A stretch of 45,715 bases of DNA from Desulfobacula sp. (GTDB lineage Bacteria > Desulfobacterota > Desulfobacteria > Desulfobacterales > Desulfobacteraceae). Numbering within the stretch: position 1 is the first letter of the stretch; the number at the start of each line of letters is the position of its first letter. Location: the NCBI GenBank assembly GCA_018645325.1, contig JABGOU010000033.1, positions 1-45,715 on the forward strand. Direction: 5' to 3'. This document shows, in pieces, positions 1-7,800 of this stretch. Made by a program: the position numbers and the translations under genes. Under the pieces are notes generated by a model that saw only the letters and a list, made by a program, of their open reading frames with translations, was not told where the DNA came from and ran no database searches.

Positions 1-132
1 AAACGCAGAACCAGGGTAGCGACCCTTTTTCCAAATGAAGCCTCTCTTTTAAGGCTGGTCAGTGCAATTCTCGTTGAAACCAGTGAAGAGTGGGAAACCG
101 GGAAAAGGTATCTGCCAATGGTGGAGGAATGA
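1..132 (+). pseudogene. IS256-family transposase, C-terminal end only
   Basis: Frame 1 from the first base encodes 43 residues ending at TGA (130-132). They read like the extreme C-terminus of IS256/mutator transposases: the pattern RVATLFPNEASLLRLV, then ETSEEWETGKRYL near the stop, is the family's usual ending. The catalytic DDE part lies outside the window, so whether the element is intact cannot be judged. It points towards the 3' end of the truncated tssM, which makes transposon insertion the simplest cause of that truncation. Family assignment rests on recalled motif similarity, not on a search. Confidence 0.72.
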
Positions 133-154
133 TGCAAAATCCAATAAAACATTT

Positions 155-286
155 CCCTAACCCCCACAAAAAAACAAAACGTAGTGAGGGGATAAATCAA
201 GAAAAAAAAGGGAGGGACCCTTTGGGAGGAACCAATTTTTTTCTTGATTTATTCAGGAACGTAGTTACAAAATTTGGGGGTTAAGG
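155..286. repeat. Imperfect 132-bp palindrome after the transposase
   Basis: The outer arms are related: CCCTAACCCCCACAAA (155-170) and TTTGGGGGTTAAGG (273-286). An inner stem is perfect over 17 bp (192-208 with 236-252, ATAAATCAAGAAAAAAA). It lies between the transposase stop and the tssM remnant, so it may contain the right end of the insertion sequence or two abutted ends. The exact IS boundary cannot be fixed because the left end is not in the window. Confidence 0.6.
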
Positions 287-1605
287 AAAAACAAATTAAC
301 AAAGGTATTTGACAAAAAGGAATTTGAGTCAGCAATTTTACAGAAAAAAATTTGCATTATCTCAGTCAAAGGCGAAAAAATATTTCTGTCTTTTGGTAAA
401 ATAGCAGAGAAAAAACTTTTTAGAAAAAAGCCTTTGTTCTGATCCATGGACCCTTCATTATTATATGTGATGCCAGTGGTCTCTAAAAAATCTGACCCGG
501 GTTGTCCTTTTCTGCAGGCACTGGAAAAATAGATGCCCCTGAAAAATGGGGTTGCCTGGTAAATATCATCTCCAAATAGAGACTGAATATAGGACTCCAG
601 GCCGGGTTTTAAGCTCATAAATTCATTGGAAAAGGAAATGGCAAAATTATTGATCCTGTTATGAATAAAAATAGATCGCAGGTTTCGTATCTGCTTGAAA
701 ACCGTTGCCATACATTGTTCTAAGACCTTCATGCCATCCGTTTGATCCGTTTCATTGGCATATCCCATGACCTGGCCGCTTCTTTGATCGGGTATATGGT
801 CGCAAAAATCGGTAAATCCATTTACTAAATCCATTTTTGTAACCAGAAGGTAAACAGGAAACTTGGCTCCCAGGATTCGCATCATCTGATTAAGGCGCTG
901 GCGGATGCTTTTAGCTTTATCACTCAATTGGGTGGCATCTTCATTTAAAAGTGCATCACTTGCCACAGTAACGATGACACCGTTTATGGGTTCTTTTTTT
1001 CTATATTTTGATAAAAGGGTTAGAAATTCCTGCCATTCTTTTTTATCCTTGTCTTCTTCAATGGGGATAGTATATCGTCCGGCAGTATCCAGAACTATTG
1101 CCTGTTCTAAAAACCACCAGTCACAGTTTTTCGTGCCTGAAATGATTGTTGCCTGGCTCACATCAGTCATTGCGGAACTCAAATTTGAATTTTTTATGGC
1201 AGATGTTTTCCCTGACCTGGATTCACCCATAATAATATACCAGGGCAGGACATATAAAGGGTTTCCATATTTTCTTAAATGGGATTTTTTAAGTTTGGCA
1301 ATAGAGTCTTTCCACTGATTTTCCGCTTCTTTTTGAATGTATGGCTCCGTGTCAACTGATTTTTCAGAAAAAGCCTCCTCTTGAGTGATAACGGCCTGGA
1401 CGAATTTTTTTTCATTTCGACGGATGAGCAGCTTTTTTATGGCAAAATACCCAAATACAAGTCCCATACAGGATGCGACAAGCACCACGGAAATCCACCA
1501 TGGCCAGCCTTTAATCTCCATTGCCCAATAACCGATTCCAAATAAAAAAGTAAGGAAAACCAGGATAAGAAAACAATACAATAAGAATTTAAAAAATTTT
1601 TTCAT
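265..1605 (-). CDS. tssM: Type VI secretion TssM (IcmF-like), 3'-truncated
   Basis: TssM is the inner-membrane GTPase-like component that joins TssL and TssJ in the type VI membrane complex. Visible here are two N-terminal hydrophobic segments (about residues 8-26 and 36-55) and a Walker A motif GESRSGKT at 127-134. A DTAGRY-type switch follows near residue 175, with VTKMD as the guanine-recognition-like motif. The product has 446 residues, whereas full TssM usually has 1,000 or more. Family-like sequence runs to about SPLTE (residue 415, near base 361). The last 31 residues look like non-homologous AT-rich readthrough. The periplasmic domain that contacts TssJ is therefore missing. The start overlaps the tssL stop by one base (TAATG). 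Transposon disruption is inferred from the IS256 remnant next to it. Confidence 0.85.
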   Translation of the reverse strand: MKKFFKFLLYCFLILVFLTFLFGIGYWAMEIKGWPWWISVVLVASCMGLVFGYFAIKKLLIRRNEKKFVQAVITQEEAFSEKSVDTEPYIQKEAENQWKDSIAKLKKSHLRKYGNPLYVLPWYIIMGESRSGKTSAIKNSNLSSAMTDVSQATIISGTKNCDWWFLEQAIVLDTAGRYTIPIEEDKDKKEWQEFLTLLSKYRKKEPINGVIVTVASDALLNEDATQLSDKAKSIRQRLNQMMRILGAKFPVYLLVTKMDLVNGFTDFCDHIPDQRSGQVMGYANETDQTDGMKVLEQCMATVFKQIRNLRSIFIHNRINNFAISFSNEFMSLKPGLESYIQSLFGDDIYQATPFFRGIYFSSACRKGQPGSDFLETTGITYNNEGSMDQNKGFFLKSFFSAILPKDRNIFSPLTEIMQIFFCKIADSNSFLSNTFVNLFFLNPQIL

Positions 1606-2276
1606 TACAATACAAATCCATAGTCTGAGACCATTTGAATCAATCGTTCGTTAAAAAAATAATAAAGAATTAAAAACACCAAAATGGGTAATAAAACAAA
1701 AACAGATGAAAAATTGGAGATACCTTTCCATTTTTTGCGTTTCAACCGCTTGTTGAAAACGATATCGCCTGCTTCGGGGAAAAGAATCTCAGGCACATCA
1801 AAATCGCCATCGTTCGTCAACTTTTTCCTGGTTTCTATTTTTATGGCCTCAAGTTTTTCCTTATGATAAAACTCATGCAGACTACCTTTAAAGCCGGATG
1901 CAAGGCAATAATCATAAACTTCTAAAATATCTTTATCCTCTGATTTCAGTTTTTCAATCCTGGTGAAAAACTGGGTCCCGGCACTGGTGGTGTTAAAAAA
2001 TGTTTTTTGTAGTGAATTTTTAATCCAATCATTTTTTTGCTGCCAGCCCGTTTCAAGTATAGTTTCGTCAATCCATGCAAATATGGCAAATAAAGCCTGA
2101 TCAAATTTTTTCTTGGGAATTCCAGCTGATTTTGCGCGTGATTTTGCGCGCTGGATCAATTGATGATAGTTGCCGGAGACCTGCTCATACTCCAAGGGAA
2201 GGATTTGCAATTGGTCAACTAAATGATACGTGTATGCCAGCAATTCTGTCACACAGTCAACGGCTGAAATTTTCAT
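1605..2276 (-). CDS. tssL: Type VI secretion TssL (DotU family)
   Basis: TssL is a C-tail-anchored inner-membrane protein that forms the membrane complex with TssM and TssJ. The 223-residue product has the DotU-type cytoplasmic helical domain (AKSAGIP, then FAIFAWIDETIL) and one C-terminal transmembrane helix at about 189-207. The length matches the short DotU form without a peptidoglycan-binding domain. It lies in the tssJ-K-L-M order, 14 bases after tssK and overlapping tssM by one base, so translation is probably coupled. Confidence 0.9.
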   Translation of the reverse strand: MKISAVDCVTELLAYTYHLVDQLQILPLEYEQVSGNYHQLIQRAKSRAKSAGIPKKKFDQALFAIFAWIDETILETGWQQKNDWIKNSLQKTFFNTTSAGTQFFTRIEKLKSEDKDILEVYDYCLASGFKGSLHEFYHKEKLEAIKIETRKKLTNDGDFDVPEILFPEAGDIVFNKRLKRKKWKGISNFSSVFVLLPILVFLILYYFFNERLIQMVSDYGFVL

Positions 2277-2290
2277 TTATCAACTCACTT

Positions 2291-3685
2291 TCATATTTGT
2301 GAAATTACAATTTCAATTGATGTATCCTCCGGTGCATTATCCCAGAAAAGGGATATATCTCCCGACTGTTTTATTTCTTCCCACAAATGATGTTTTGAGT
2401 TGATTCTAAAATAATATGAACCGGAACGTTTCGGCATTCCTGGCGGAGGTACCAGACGATGTTTGACAGGGACACCCGGAAGAGCTCTTGCAATCATGTT
2501 ATCAATATTTTTTGGATTTCCAAGTTTTATTATATTATGCATATCATTGATAATTTGTTCAGATTTTGCCTTAGTTTTTAATACAAGGAAATACATGTAG
2601 GAATCTCTGAATTCTTCAGCAGGGAGCTTGATTGTAAAATAGTCATTTTCTCTATTCATGCTGAAAATGGTTTCACCACCTATGGAAATTCCCCTTAATA
2701 ATTCTCCAAGTAAGATCTGTGCTTCATTAAAACAATTATAAATCTGAACATGGTCATATTCCGGAAGCAAAAGCGTTCCATCTTTCAGCTGTCCCAAGGC
2801 ATTTATCCGATCCGTAAATGTACTTAAATCTCCAACAATCTGTCTTAAAATCCCATAGGCTGCCTGTGGATGAAAACCCTTGACTTCTATAATATGATTT
2901 AAGTTGGGAAGTGCCCGGTTGAGTGCGCTCAGAACTAACAAATGTGGAATAAAGTGAGCATCAAAGTCAGAACTTAGCCCTTGCGAAAATTTATAAGACT
3001 CAAATACCCTGCATCGGGAAATAATATTTTCCCGGAGATTTTTTAATATCTTCATCAGAATATCTGAACCGGAGATAATGTATGTCGGTGCTACATAGGA
3101 TTTTGATAAACCGATCTTGTCCTCGCTGAGTTCAAGCTGGCATACGGGAATCATTAAATACTCGTTAAATTTGTCAATCTCATGATCCCAGAAAATTTTA
3201 ACAACATAATCCATTTTTCTAATATTTACCGGATCGCCTCCTCCATGAATGTCTTGTACACTTTCAGGCTCGACAGAGGAAACAAAGCGGGTTCCCACAG
3301 AATCAATGCTATTATTTGAATCAATGGAGGTTACATTTTTGTCAAAGGAATTCCATTTTTTAATTCCAAGATAGACGGTAACCGGTTTATCTCCTTCAAC
3401 ATCGAATGATAAATCCTCAAAAGATCGACGCTGGATCATTGCATTTTCAGGAAATTTTACCCAGGTGCCGTCCTGAAAAATGAGTTCGCATTTTTCTATC
3501 TCGATTAATCGCTCCGAAAGCGAAGCATCCTGAATAATAATTTGGCCACACCCCCAGAAAAATGGTGTATGATATTTGTTATGGGGCGTTAATAAAGACT
3601 TCATGAAAGTGTCATTCTGTTGAAAATGGTGGGGCTGCAAAAATAGCCCCTGATGCCATAATATCGGTTTCGAAGTGTTATTCAT
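2291..3685 (-). CDS. tssK: Type VI secretion baseplate protein TssK
   Basis: TssK is the baseplate trimer that links the tail to the TssJLM membrane complex. The 464-residue product has the diagnostic N-terminal motif LWHQGLFLQPHHFQQ (residues 9-23). Later come the family's PQAAYGILRQIVGDLSTF stretch and, near the C-terminus, the GVPVKHRLVPPPGMP and YYFRI segments. Length is normal. It overlaps the end of tssJ by 8 bases, which suggests translational coupling. The gene seems intact, unlike tssM downstream. Confidence 0.92.
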   Translation of the reverse strand: MNNTSKPILWHQGLFLQPHHFQQNDTFMKSLLTPHNKYHTPFFWGCGQIIIQDASLSERLIEIEKCELIFQDGTWVKFPENAMIQRRSFEDLSFDVEGDKPVTVYLGIKKWNSFDKNVTSIDSNNSIDSVGTRFVSSVEPESVQDIHGGGDPVNIRKMDYVVKIFWDHEIDKFNEYLMIPVCQLELSEDKIGLSKSYVAPTYIISGSDILMKILKNLRENIISRCRVFESYKFSQGLSSDFDAHFIPHLLVLSALNRALPNLNHIIEVKGFHPQAAYGILRQIVGDLSTFTDRINALGQLKDGTLLLPEYDHVQIYNCFNEAQILLGELLRGISIGGETIFSMNRENDYFTIKLPAEEFRDSYMYFLVLKTKAKSEQIINDMHNIIKLGNPKNIDNMIARALPGVPVKHRLVPPPGMPKRSGSYYFRINSKHHLWEEIKQSGDISLFWDNAPEDTSIEIVISQI

Positions 3686-4241
3686 CCAGTATGATCCCTT
3701 TTATTTCATGCTCTTTTAGCATCAGGTTTAATTTAAAATCCGATATGACCGCCACTTCTTTTTTAAAAAAAACCATCCCTTTTTTTTCTATTTTATGGGG
3801 AATTTCAAAAAAACAGGTCGCTCGTCCCGGAGCAAGATCAAAGTAACCGGCAACAATGCCTACCCATTGGCTTTTTTCCGCCCGGTCAAATACCAGTTTG
3901 TTTGATTCACCAGGATCAACAAATATCTTTTTTACCGCTTGTACACTGGGATCAAAGTTCTGTGCTTTTAATAATTTTTTCAGGCCATCCTTGTATTCTG
4001 ACAACTCAACAAATTTATTTACATTGTCAACCTGATAAATAACCAATTGGAGTGCATGGGAAGAACCTTTAAATTCGTTAAGCATAACATCAGCAGTATA
4101 TGAGATTTCAACACTTTGGGGTTTATACACCCATTCAGGTTCAGGCCGGGGTTCTTTACCACCGCATGAAGCGATTAATAAAAATATGATAATTAAAAGA
4201 CCTTTTAACAGAGAGCTAGCCATTTCGTTTATTAGGCTCAT
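3678..4241 (-). CDS. tssJ: Type VI secretion outer-membrane lipoprotein TssJ
   Basis: TssJ anchors the type VI membrane complex in the outer membrane by binding the periplasmic end of TssM. The N-terminus carries a hydrophobic stretch and a lipobox ending IASC, with the acylated Cys at residue 26. The rest reads as a beta-sandwich of TssJ/VasD type with the typical ALQLVIYQ segment and a late VAGYFDL strand. Two starts are possible (residues 1 and 7); the first is kept. It is the first visible gene of the minus-strand block, so the promoter probably lies in 4242-4448, but no convincing consensus was found. With TssM truncated, its partner is missing. Confidence 0.85.
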   Translation of the reverse strand: MSLINEMASSLLKGLLIIIFLLIASCGGKEPRPEPEWVYKPQSVEISYTADVMLNEFKGSSHALQLVIYQVDNVNKFVELSEYKDGLKKLLKAQNFDPSVQAVKKIFVDPGESNKLVFDRAEKSQWVGIVAGYFDLAPGRATCFFEIPHKIEKKGMVFFKKEVAVISDFKLNLMLKEHEIKGIILDE

Positions 4242-4448
4242 AATTTTTTCCCAGTAAATTTATATGAATAATTTTACTTAATCTTCATTCCTACCATACT
4301 GTCAATACGATATCAATAACATAGTCTAAAAAGTTTTTTGCTTGCCAGGGTAAAGAAATAGTAATAAATGAAACAGATATGTTGATTCTCTTTAACAATT
4401 ATTATATCGTTAATATTAATTCTTAAAGATTACATAGGAGTTAACCTA

Positions 4449-4793
4449 ATGGACATTACCATTTCCGTTGAAAAAGAAACGAATTGTTCCGTAGTTCATG
4501 TGTCAGGGAAAATTGATGCAACCACTTCAGATGACCTTGAAGATTCCTTGATGGAATTGCTGGACCAGGGAGAGGAAAACATTCTTCTTGATTTAGAGGG
4601 TACTCATTATCTCAGCAGTGCCGGTCTCAGGGTTCTGGTTGCGATCACAAAGCAAGTGTATGACTCAGGACATTTTGGCATATGCAATGCAAGCGATAAT
4701 GTCTATGAAATTATAGAAATGGCGGGATTCAATGTTTTTATGAATATATACGATGATCTTGCAACTGCCAAAGAACAAATTTCTGAAGATTAA
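4449..4793 (+). CDS. STAS-domain anti-sigma factor antagonist
   Basis: This is a 114-residue single STAS domain of the SpoIIAA/RsbV type. In its unphosphorylated form such a protein binds an anti-sigma kinase and releases the kinase's target. The expected phosphoserine loop is LSSAGLRVL, with Ser57 as the likely site. A good ribosome binding site (AGGAG) lies 9 bases before the ATG. The next gene, 23 bases downstream, is a matching HATPase kinase, so the two probably form a partner-switching pair. The cognate sigma factor or output protein and a PP2C phosphatase are not in the window. The gene diverges from the type VI block, and a regulatory link is possible but unproven. Confidence 0.9.
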   Translation: MDITISVEKETNCSVVHVSGKIDATTSDDLEDSLMELLDQGEENILLDLEGTHYLSSAGLRVLVAITKQVYDSGHFGICNASDNVYEIIEMAGFNVFMNIYDDLATAKEQISED

Positions 4794-4816
4794 GCTAAAA
4801 AAAACAGGCTTATTAA

Positions 4817-5221
4817 ATGAAAACGAAATCTTTTAAACCAAAAATTGAATCAGTTCATCAAATTCAGGGGTATGTTAAAAACAAAATATCAATAATCGAT
4901 AGTAATGAAAATAAGCTGTTAAAGATTGATCTGATCATTGAAGAGATCGTTGTTAACATTGTTAATTATGGGTGCAAAGGAATAAAAAACTGTGTTATCG
5001 ATATAAGGGTGGAGACATCCGGTGATAATGTCATTTTAGAAATATCTGACAATGGTGTGGCCTTTAATCCACTGGACAGGAAAGATCCGGATATTAAGGC
5101 AGGTCTGGACAAACGTCGTCCCGGCGGTCTTGGTATATTTTTCGTAAAGCAAATTGCGAAAGAAATGCATTATATACGTAAAGATAATAAAAATATTATT
5201 CGTCTTTGCCTGGACCTTTAA
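4817..5221 (+). CDS. Anti-sigma factor, RsbW/SpoIIAB-type serine kinase
   Basis: This 134-residue HATPase_c_2 protein is the likely kinase for the preceding STAS protein. The N box is EEIVVNIVNYG (about 42-52), the G1 box is ISDNGVAFNP, and the G2 region is GGLGIFFVKQ. These are the Bergerat-fold ATP-binding motifs. Family members phosphorylate the antagonist on serine and sequester a sigma factor or another partner. The sigma factor bound is unknown. It runs convergently into the NlpC/P60 gene with only 9 bases between, and no clear terminator is seen. Confidence 0.88.
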   Translation: MKTKSFKPKIESVHQIQGYVKNKISIIDSNENKLLKIDLIIEEIVVNIVNYGCKGIKNCVIDIRVETSGDNVILEISDNGVAFNPLDRKDPDIKAGLDKRRPGGLGIFFVKQIAKEMHYIRKDNKNIIRLCLDL

Positions 5222-5230
5222 ATTTACCTG

Positions 5231-5782
5231 TTATAAATACCGTTTTGAGCCTATGTAATATAGTTTAAAATAGGGATTGTCTAAATCTCCATAACTAACT
5301 GGTTTTCCTTTTCCTGGTGCATGGATAAAAATTCCGTTGAAAATGTAAATCCCAACATGAAAGCCTCCTTTTTTTTGAGGCCCTTTAAAAAAGACGAGAT
5401 CTCCAATAATTAAATTTTGTTTTGCGATAACTTGGCCTTTGTTAAACTGTGCTTTTGCAGTCCTTGGGATAATAATACCTGCCTTTTTGTGGGTGTAACT
5501 GCTTAACCCGCTGCAGTCAAATCCTGTTTGTGGAGATTGACCGCCCCACTTATACGGTAACCCAAGGCTTTGAACGGCATGCTGTCCTACAATTTTTCTT
5601 TGCTTTGATAATTTGACCTCAGGGTAATACAGACCTGAATCCAGGGCCTGTGATCCCGTATCCCGACTCTGCGATTCTGGTTGCGGTTGGGGTTGTTTAT
5701 GGTCAGTTTCTTTATGTAAAGCGCATGAAAATGTTAATGTTACCAGCAACAGGCAGAATAAATATTTTTTAATTTTATCCAT
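5231..5782 (-). CDS. NlpC/P60 cell-wall peptidase lipoprotein
   Basis: This predicted peptidoglycan endopeptidase has 183 residues. An N-terminal lipoprotein signal ends at Cys20 (TFSC), followed by a Gln/Pro-rich linker. The NlpC/P60 domain starts near residue 60. The catalytic triad is visible: Cys90 in FDCSGL, His142 in FHVGIY and a third polar residue, His154, in IHAP. The PRTAKAQ stretch is usual for the family. The ATG directly abuts the stop of the upstream LEA-like lipoprotein gene, so the two are probably co-transcribed and both envelope-located. Substrate specificity (for example the gamma-D-Glu to diaminopimelate bond) is family knowledge, not shown here. Confidence 0.9.
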   Translation of the reverse strand: MDKIKKYLFCLLLVTLTFSCALHKETDHKQPQPQPESQSRDTGSQALDSGLYYPEVKLSKQRKIVGQHAVQSLGLPYKWGGQSPQTGFDCSGLSSYTHKKAGIIIPRTAKAQFNKGQVIAKQNLIIGDLVFFKGPQKKGGFHVGIYIFNGIFIHAPGKGKPVSYGDLDNPYFKLYYIGSKRYL

Positions 5783-6259
5783 TTATTGATTATGTAAGGG
5801 TTGTTTAAGTGAAATCCGTCCTTTTTTAGTGGCTCGAATTAATGAGTGTACACCACCTGCATCAAGTTTTGCATTCAAGCTGTATGAGATTTGATTTTTA
5901 TTGGGATTTCTCATAAGATCTGTAAAAAAATTAATACTGTTGAAAAGATTAACCGATGCGTTGAGCACAACATCCCCTTCATCATAGGCTTCTATCTTTG
6001 GAAGTTGATTGGCCACACCTGTCATGATTTTATGATCTTCAAGGGAAATGGTATATGAAATACCTTTTAGATCAAGTGGTGATCCATTGGGATTAACAAT
6101 GTGCAAGGCGATCTGAAACCTTGGAATCAAACCTTGTGTCGGCATAGCCTTAAAAGAGGTGATACTGACAACAGGTGTTTCATATCCAGGATCAAGTGCG
6201 GCGCAACCTGAAACAAAAATAAACAAAAAAATAAATAAAGAAGTATAATTATTTTTCAT
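5783..6259 (-). CDS. LEA14-like (LEA_2) lipoprotein
   Basis: This 158-residue protein has a lipoprotein signal ending VSGC (Cys19) and one LEA_2/water-stress-type beta-sandwich domain. The recognisable parts are the strand FQIALHIVNPNGSPLDLKGI and the paired GISYTISLEDHKIMTG. Such proteins are periplasmic lipoproteins of poorly known role, sometimes linked to desiccation or envelope stress. A GGA-type ribosome binding site precedes the ATG. It sits directly upstream of the NlpC/P60 gene with no gap, which suggests a small envelope operon. Confidence 0.78.
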   Translation of the reverse strand: MKNNYTSLFIFLFIFVSGCAALDPGYETPVVSITSFKAMPTQGLIPRFQIALHIVNPNGSPLDLKGISYTISLEDHKIMTGVANQLPKIEAYDEGDVVLNASVNLFNSINFFTDLMRNPNKNQISYSLNAKLDAGGVHSLIRATKKGRISLKQPLHNQ

Positions 6260-6405
6260 TGGTTTTCCTATAAATTTAAACTTTTTTGTGCCTGTCTTAT
6301 TTTTTTGAGTGACAATACCTTAATGAATTAATTTGTATTGAGCCATAGTTTGTTGTATTAAAATTAACAAAAAAAGATAGGGAATACAAATGAAGTTTTT
6401 ACTAA

Positions 6406-6446
6406 GGATTCACTCAAAAATTAATTACCAATTTTCGAGTGAATCC
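6406..6446. repeat. 41-bp mini inverted-repeat element flanked by TAA
   Basis: A near-perfect palindrome runs from GGATTCACTCAAAAA to CGAGTGAATCC, flanked on both sides by TAA (6403-6405 and 6447-6449). It shares the 25-base stretch starting CACTCAAAAATTAATTACC with the left end of the 158-bp element at 28042-28199, also flanked by TAA. It looks like an internally deleted copy of the same non-autonomous element. It lies just upstream of the isochorismatase-like gene and may influence its expression. Confidence 0.75.
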
Positions 6447-6465
6447 TAATCAAAGGGGGAGGTTA

Positions 6466-7005
6466 ATGTTTTCGATTGATAATACTATATTACTGGTGAT
6501 TGATGTTCAAGGGCAATTGGCTCAGTTAATGCACGAAAAGGAACAATTGTTTAAGTCATTTGGGACTTTGATTCAAGGCATGAAAATCCTTGAAGTGCCG
6601 ATACTATGGATGGAGCAGATCCCTAAGAAATTGGGCCCAACCACTGAAGCGGTTTCAAAATATTTGATAAAAGAAAAACCCATTGAGAAATTTTCATTTT
6701 CATGCTGCAGCAACCCTCAATTCAATGAGGAATTCAAAAAAGCAGGTAAAACCCAGGTGCTGTTAACAGGGATTGAAACTCATATTTGTGTATTTCAAAC
6801 CGGATACGACCTCATCCATCAGGGCTGTGAGGTTCAGGTGGTCGCTGATTGCGTTTCTTCCAGAACAAAGGAGAATAAAGAGATTGGGATTCAAAGGATT
6901 GTTCAGTCCGGTGGTGAAGTTACCTGTGTTGAAATGATACTTTTTGAATTGCTGAAAGCTGCCCAGGGTGATAAATTCAAACAGGTTATAAAATTGATCA
7001 AATAG
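6466..7005 (+). CDS. Isochorismatase-family cysteine hydrolase
   Basis: This 179-residue alpha/beta protein belongs to the isochorismatase-like hydrolases (YcaC type), which act on amides or vinyl ethers. The triad is Asp13 (LVIDVQ), Lys75 (IEKFSFSC) and Cys108 (GIETHICVFQT), with the family's cis-peptide region just before the Cys. The substrate is not predictable. The ATG at 6466 is chosen over the in-frame GTG at 6439 because a strong GGGGGAGG site precedes it and the GTG lies inside the mini repeat element. It stands alone, followed by the hisB promoter region. Confidence 0.88.
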   Translation: MFSIDNTILLVIDVQGQLAQLMHEKEQLFKSFGTLIQGMKILEVPILWMEQIPKKLGPTTEAVSKYLIKEKPIEKFSFSCCSNPQFNEEFKKAGKTQVLLTGIETHICVFQTGYDLIHQGCEVQVVADCVSSRTKENKEIGIQRIVQSGGEVTCVEMILFELLKAAQGDKFKQVIKLIK

Positions 7006-7054
7006 TATTGGTAAAAAATAGCGCCCAGCTATAGAAGAAAAAGAAGAAAAAAAA

Positions 7055-7083
7055 TTGACAAAAAAAAAAGTTTTGTGTATTTT
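7055..7083 (+). promoter_or_regulatory. Sigma-70 promoter for hisB-hisA
   Basis: TTGACA at 7055-7060 and TATTTT at 7078-7083 are separated by 17 bp. The start of transcription would fall near 7090, giving a leader of about 70 bases before hisB. The -35 box is a perfect match. Confidence 0.65.
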
Positions 7084-7160
7084 AGAGGATTGGTTTTTAT
7101 GATATTTATTCATTACTGAGTTGATTGTGACTGATCTGACAACATTTTAAGGATTTTTTT

Positions 7161-7748
7161 ATGGGTCGTAGGGCAAGCATTTCCCGGAAAACAAAAGAGA
7201 CTGAAATAAATATCGGTTTTGATTTAGACGGTTCAGGCAAGGTGGATATTTCAACCGGAATCCCTTTTTTTGATCATATGCTTACAGCTTTTGCAGTCCA
7301 TGGTTTTTTCGATCTTGAGATAAGGGCAAAAGGGGATCTTGAAGTTGATTTTCACCATACTGTTGAAGATATTGGTCTGGTCCTCGGGCAGGCGCTTTCA
7401 AAAGCACTTGAGAATAAAAAATCGATTGTTAGGTTTGGAGACTATTGTGTTCCAATGGACGAAGCTCTGTCCCGGGTTACAATTGATGTTTCAAACAGGC
7501 CTTATCTTGTTTATAATTTTCCTTCTGATCTTAAAGTGAAAGGAAGTTTTGATACCTATATTGCCAAAGAATTTTTTCAGGCATTTTGTGTTCAAGGAGC
7601 AATTAACCTTCACATTAATTCTTATTATGGAGATAATGAGCATCACGTACTTGAATCAATTTTTAAGGCGTTGGGAAAATCTTTGCATAGGGCCACAAGA
7701 ATGAATGAAAACATTCAAGATGTATTGTCCAGCAAGGGAAGTCTATAA
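7161..7748 (+). CDS. hisB: Imidazoleglycerol-phosphate dehydratase
   Basis: HisB dehydrates imidazole glycerol phosphate to imidazole acetol phosphate, the sixth step of histidine synthesis. At 195 residues it is the monofunctional form without the phosphatase domain. The manganese-binding histidine motifs are all visible: FFDHMLTAFAVHG, the HHTVEDIG segment, and DNEHHVLESIFKALG near the C-terminus. It carries an AAGGA ribosome binding site and is followed by hisA after 52 bases. The rest of the his pathway is not here, so the his genes are dispersed in this genome. Confidence 0.96.
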   Translation: MGRRASISRKTKETEINIGFDLDGSGKVDISTGIPFFDHMLTAFAVHGFFDLEIRAKGDLEVDFHHTVEDIGLVLGQALSKALENKKSIVRFGDYCVPMDEALSRVTIDVSNRPYLVYNFPSDLKVKGSFDTYIAKEFFQAFCVQGAINLHINSYYGDNEHHVLESIFKALGKSLHRATRMNENIQDVLSSKGSL

Positions 7749-7800
7749 AAATCGTTAATACATTTCAAATGATTAATAATTAAAAATACAGTGAATATAA

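Noticed and set aside
90-284. Short plus-strand open frame at the left edge
   Set aside because: It is out of frame with the transposase tail and crosses the palindrome; no support as a gene.
4242-4448. Sigma-54 or sigma-70 promoter between tssJ and the STAS gene
   Set aside because: Only weak boxes such as TTGATT and TTAACA were found, with poor spacing or partners.
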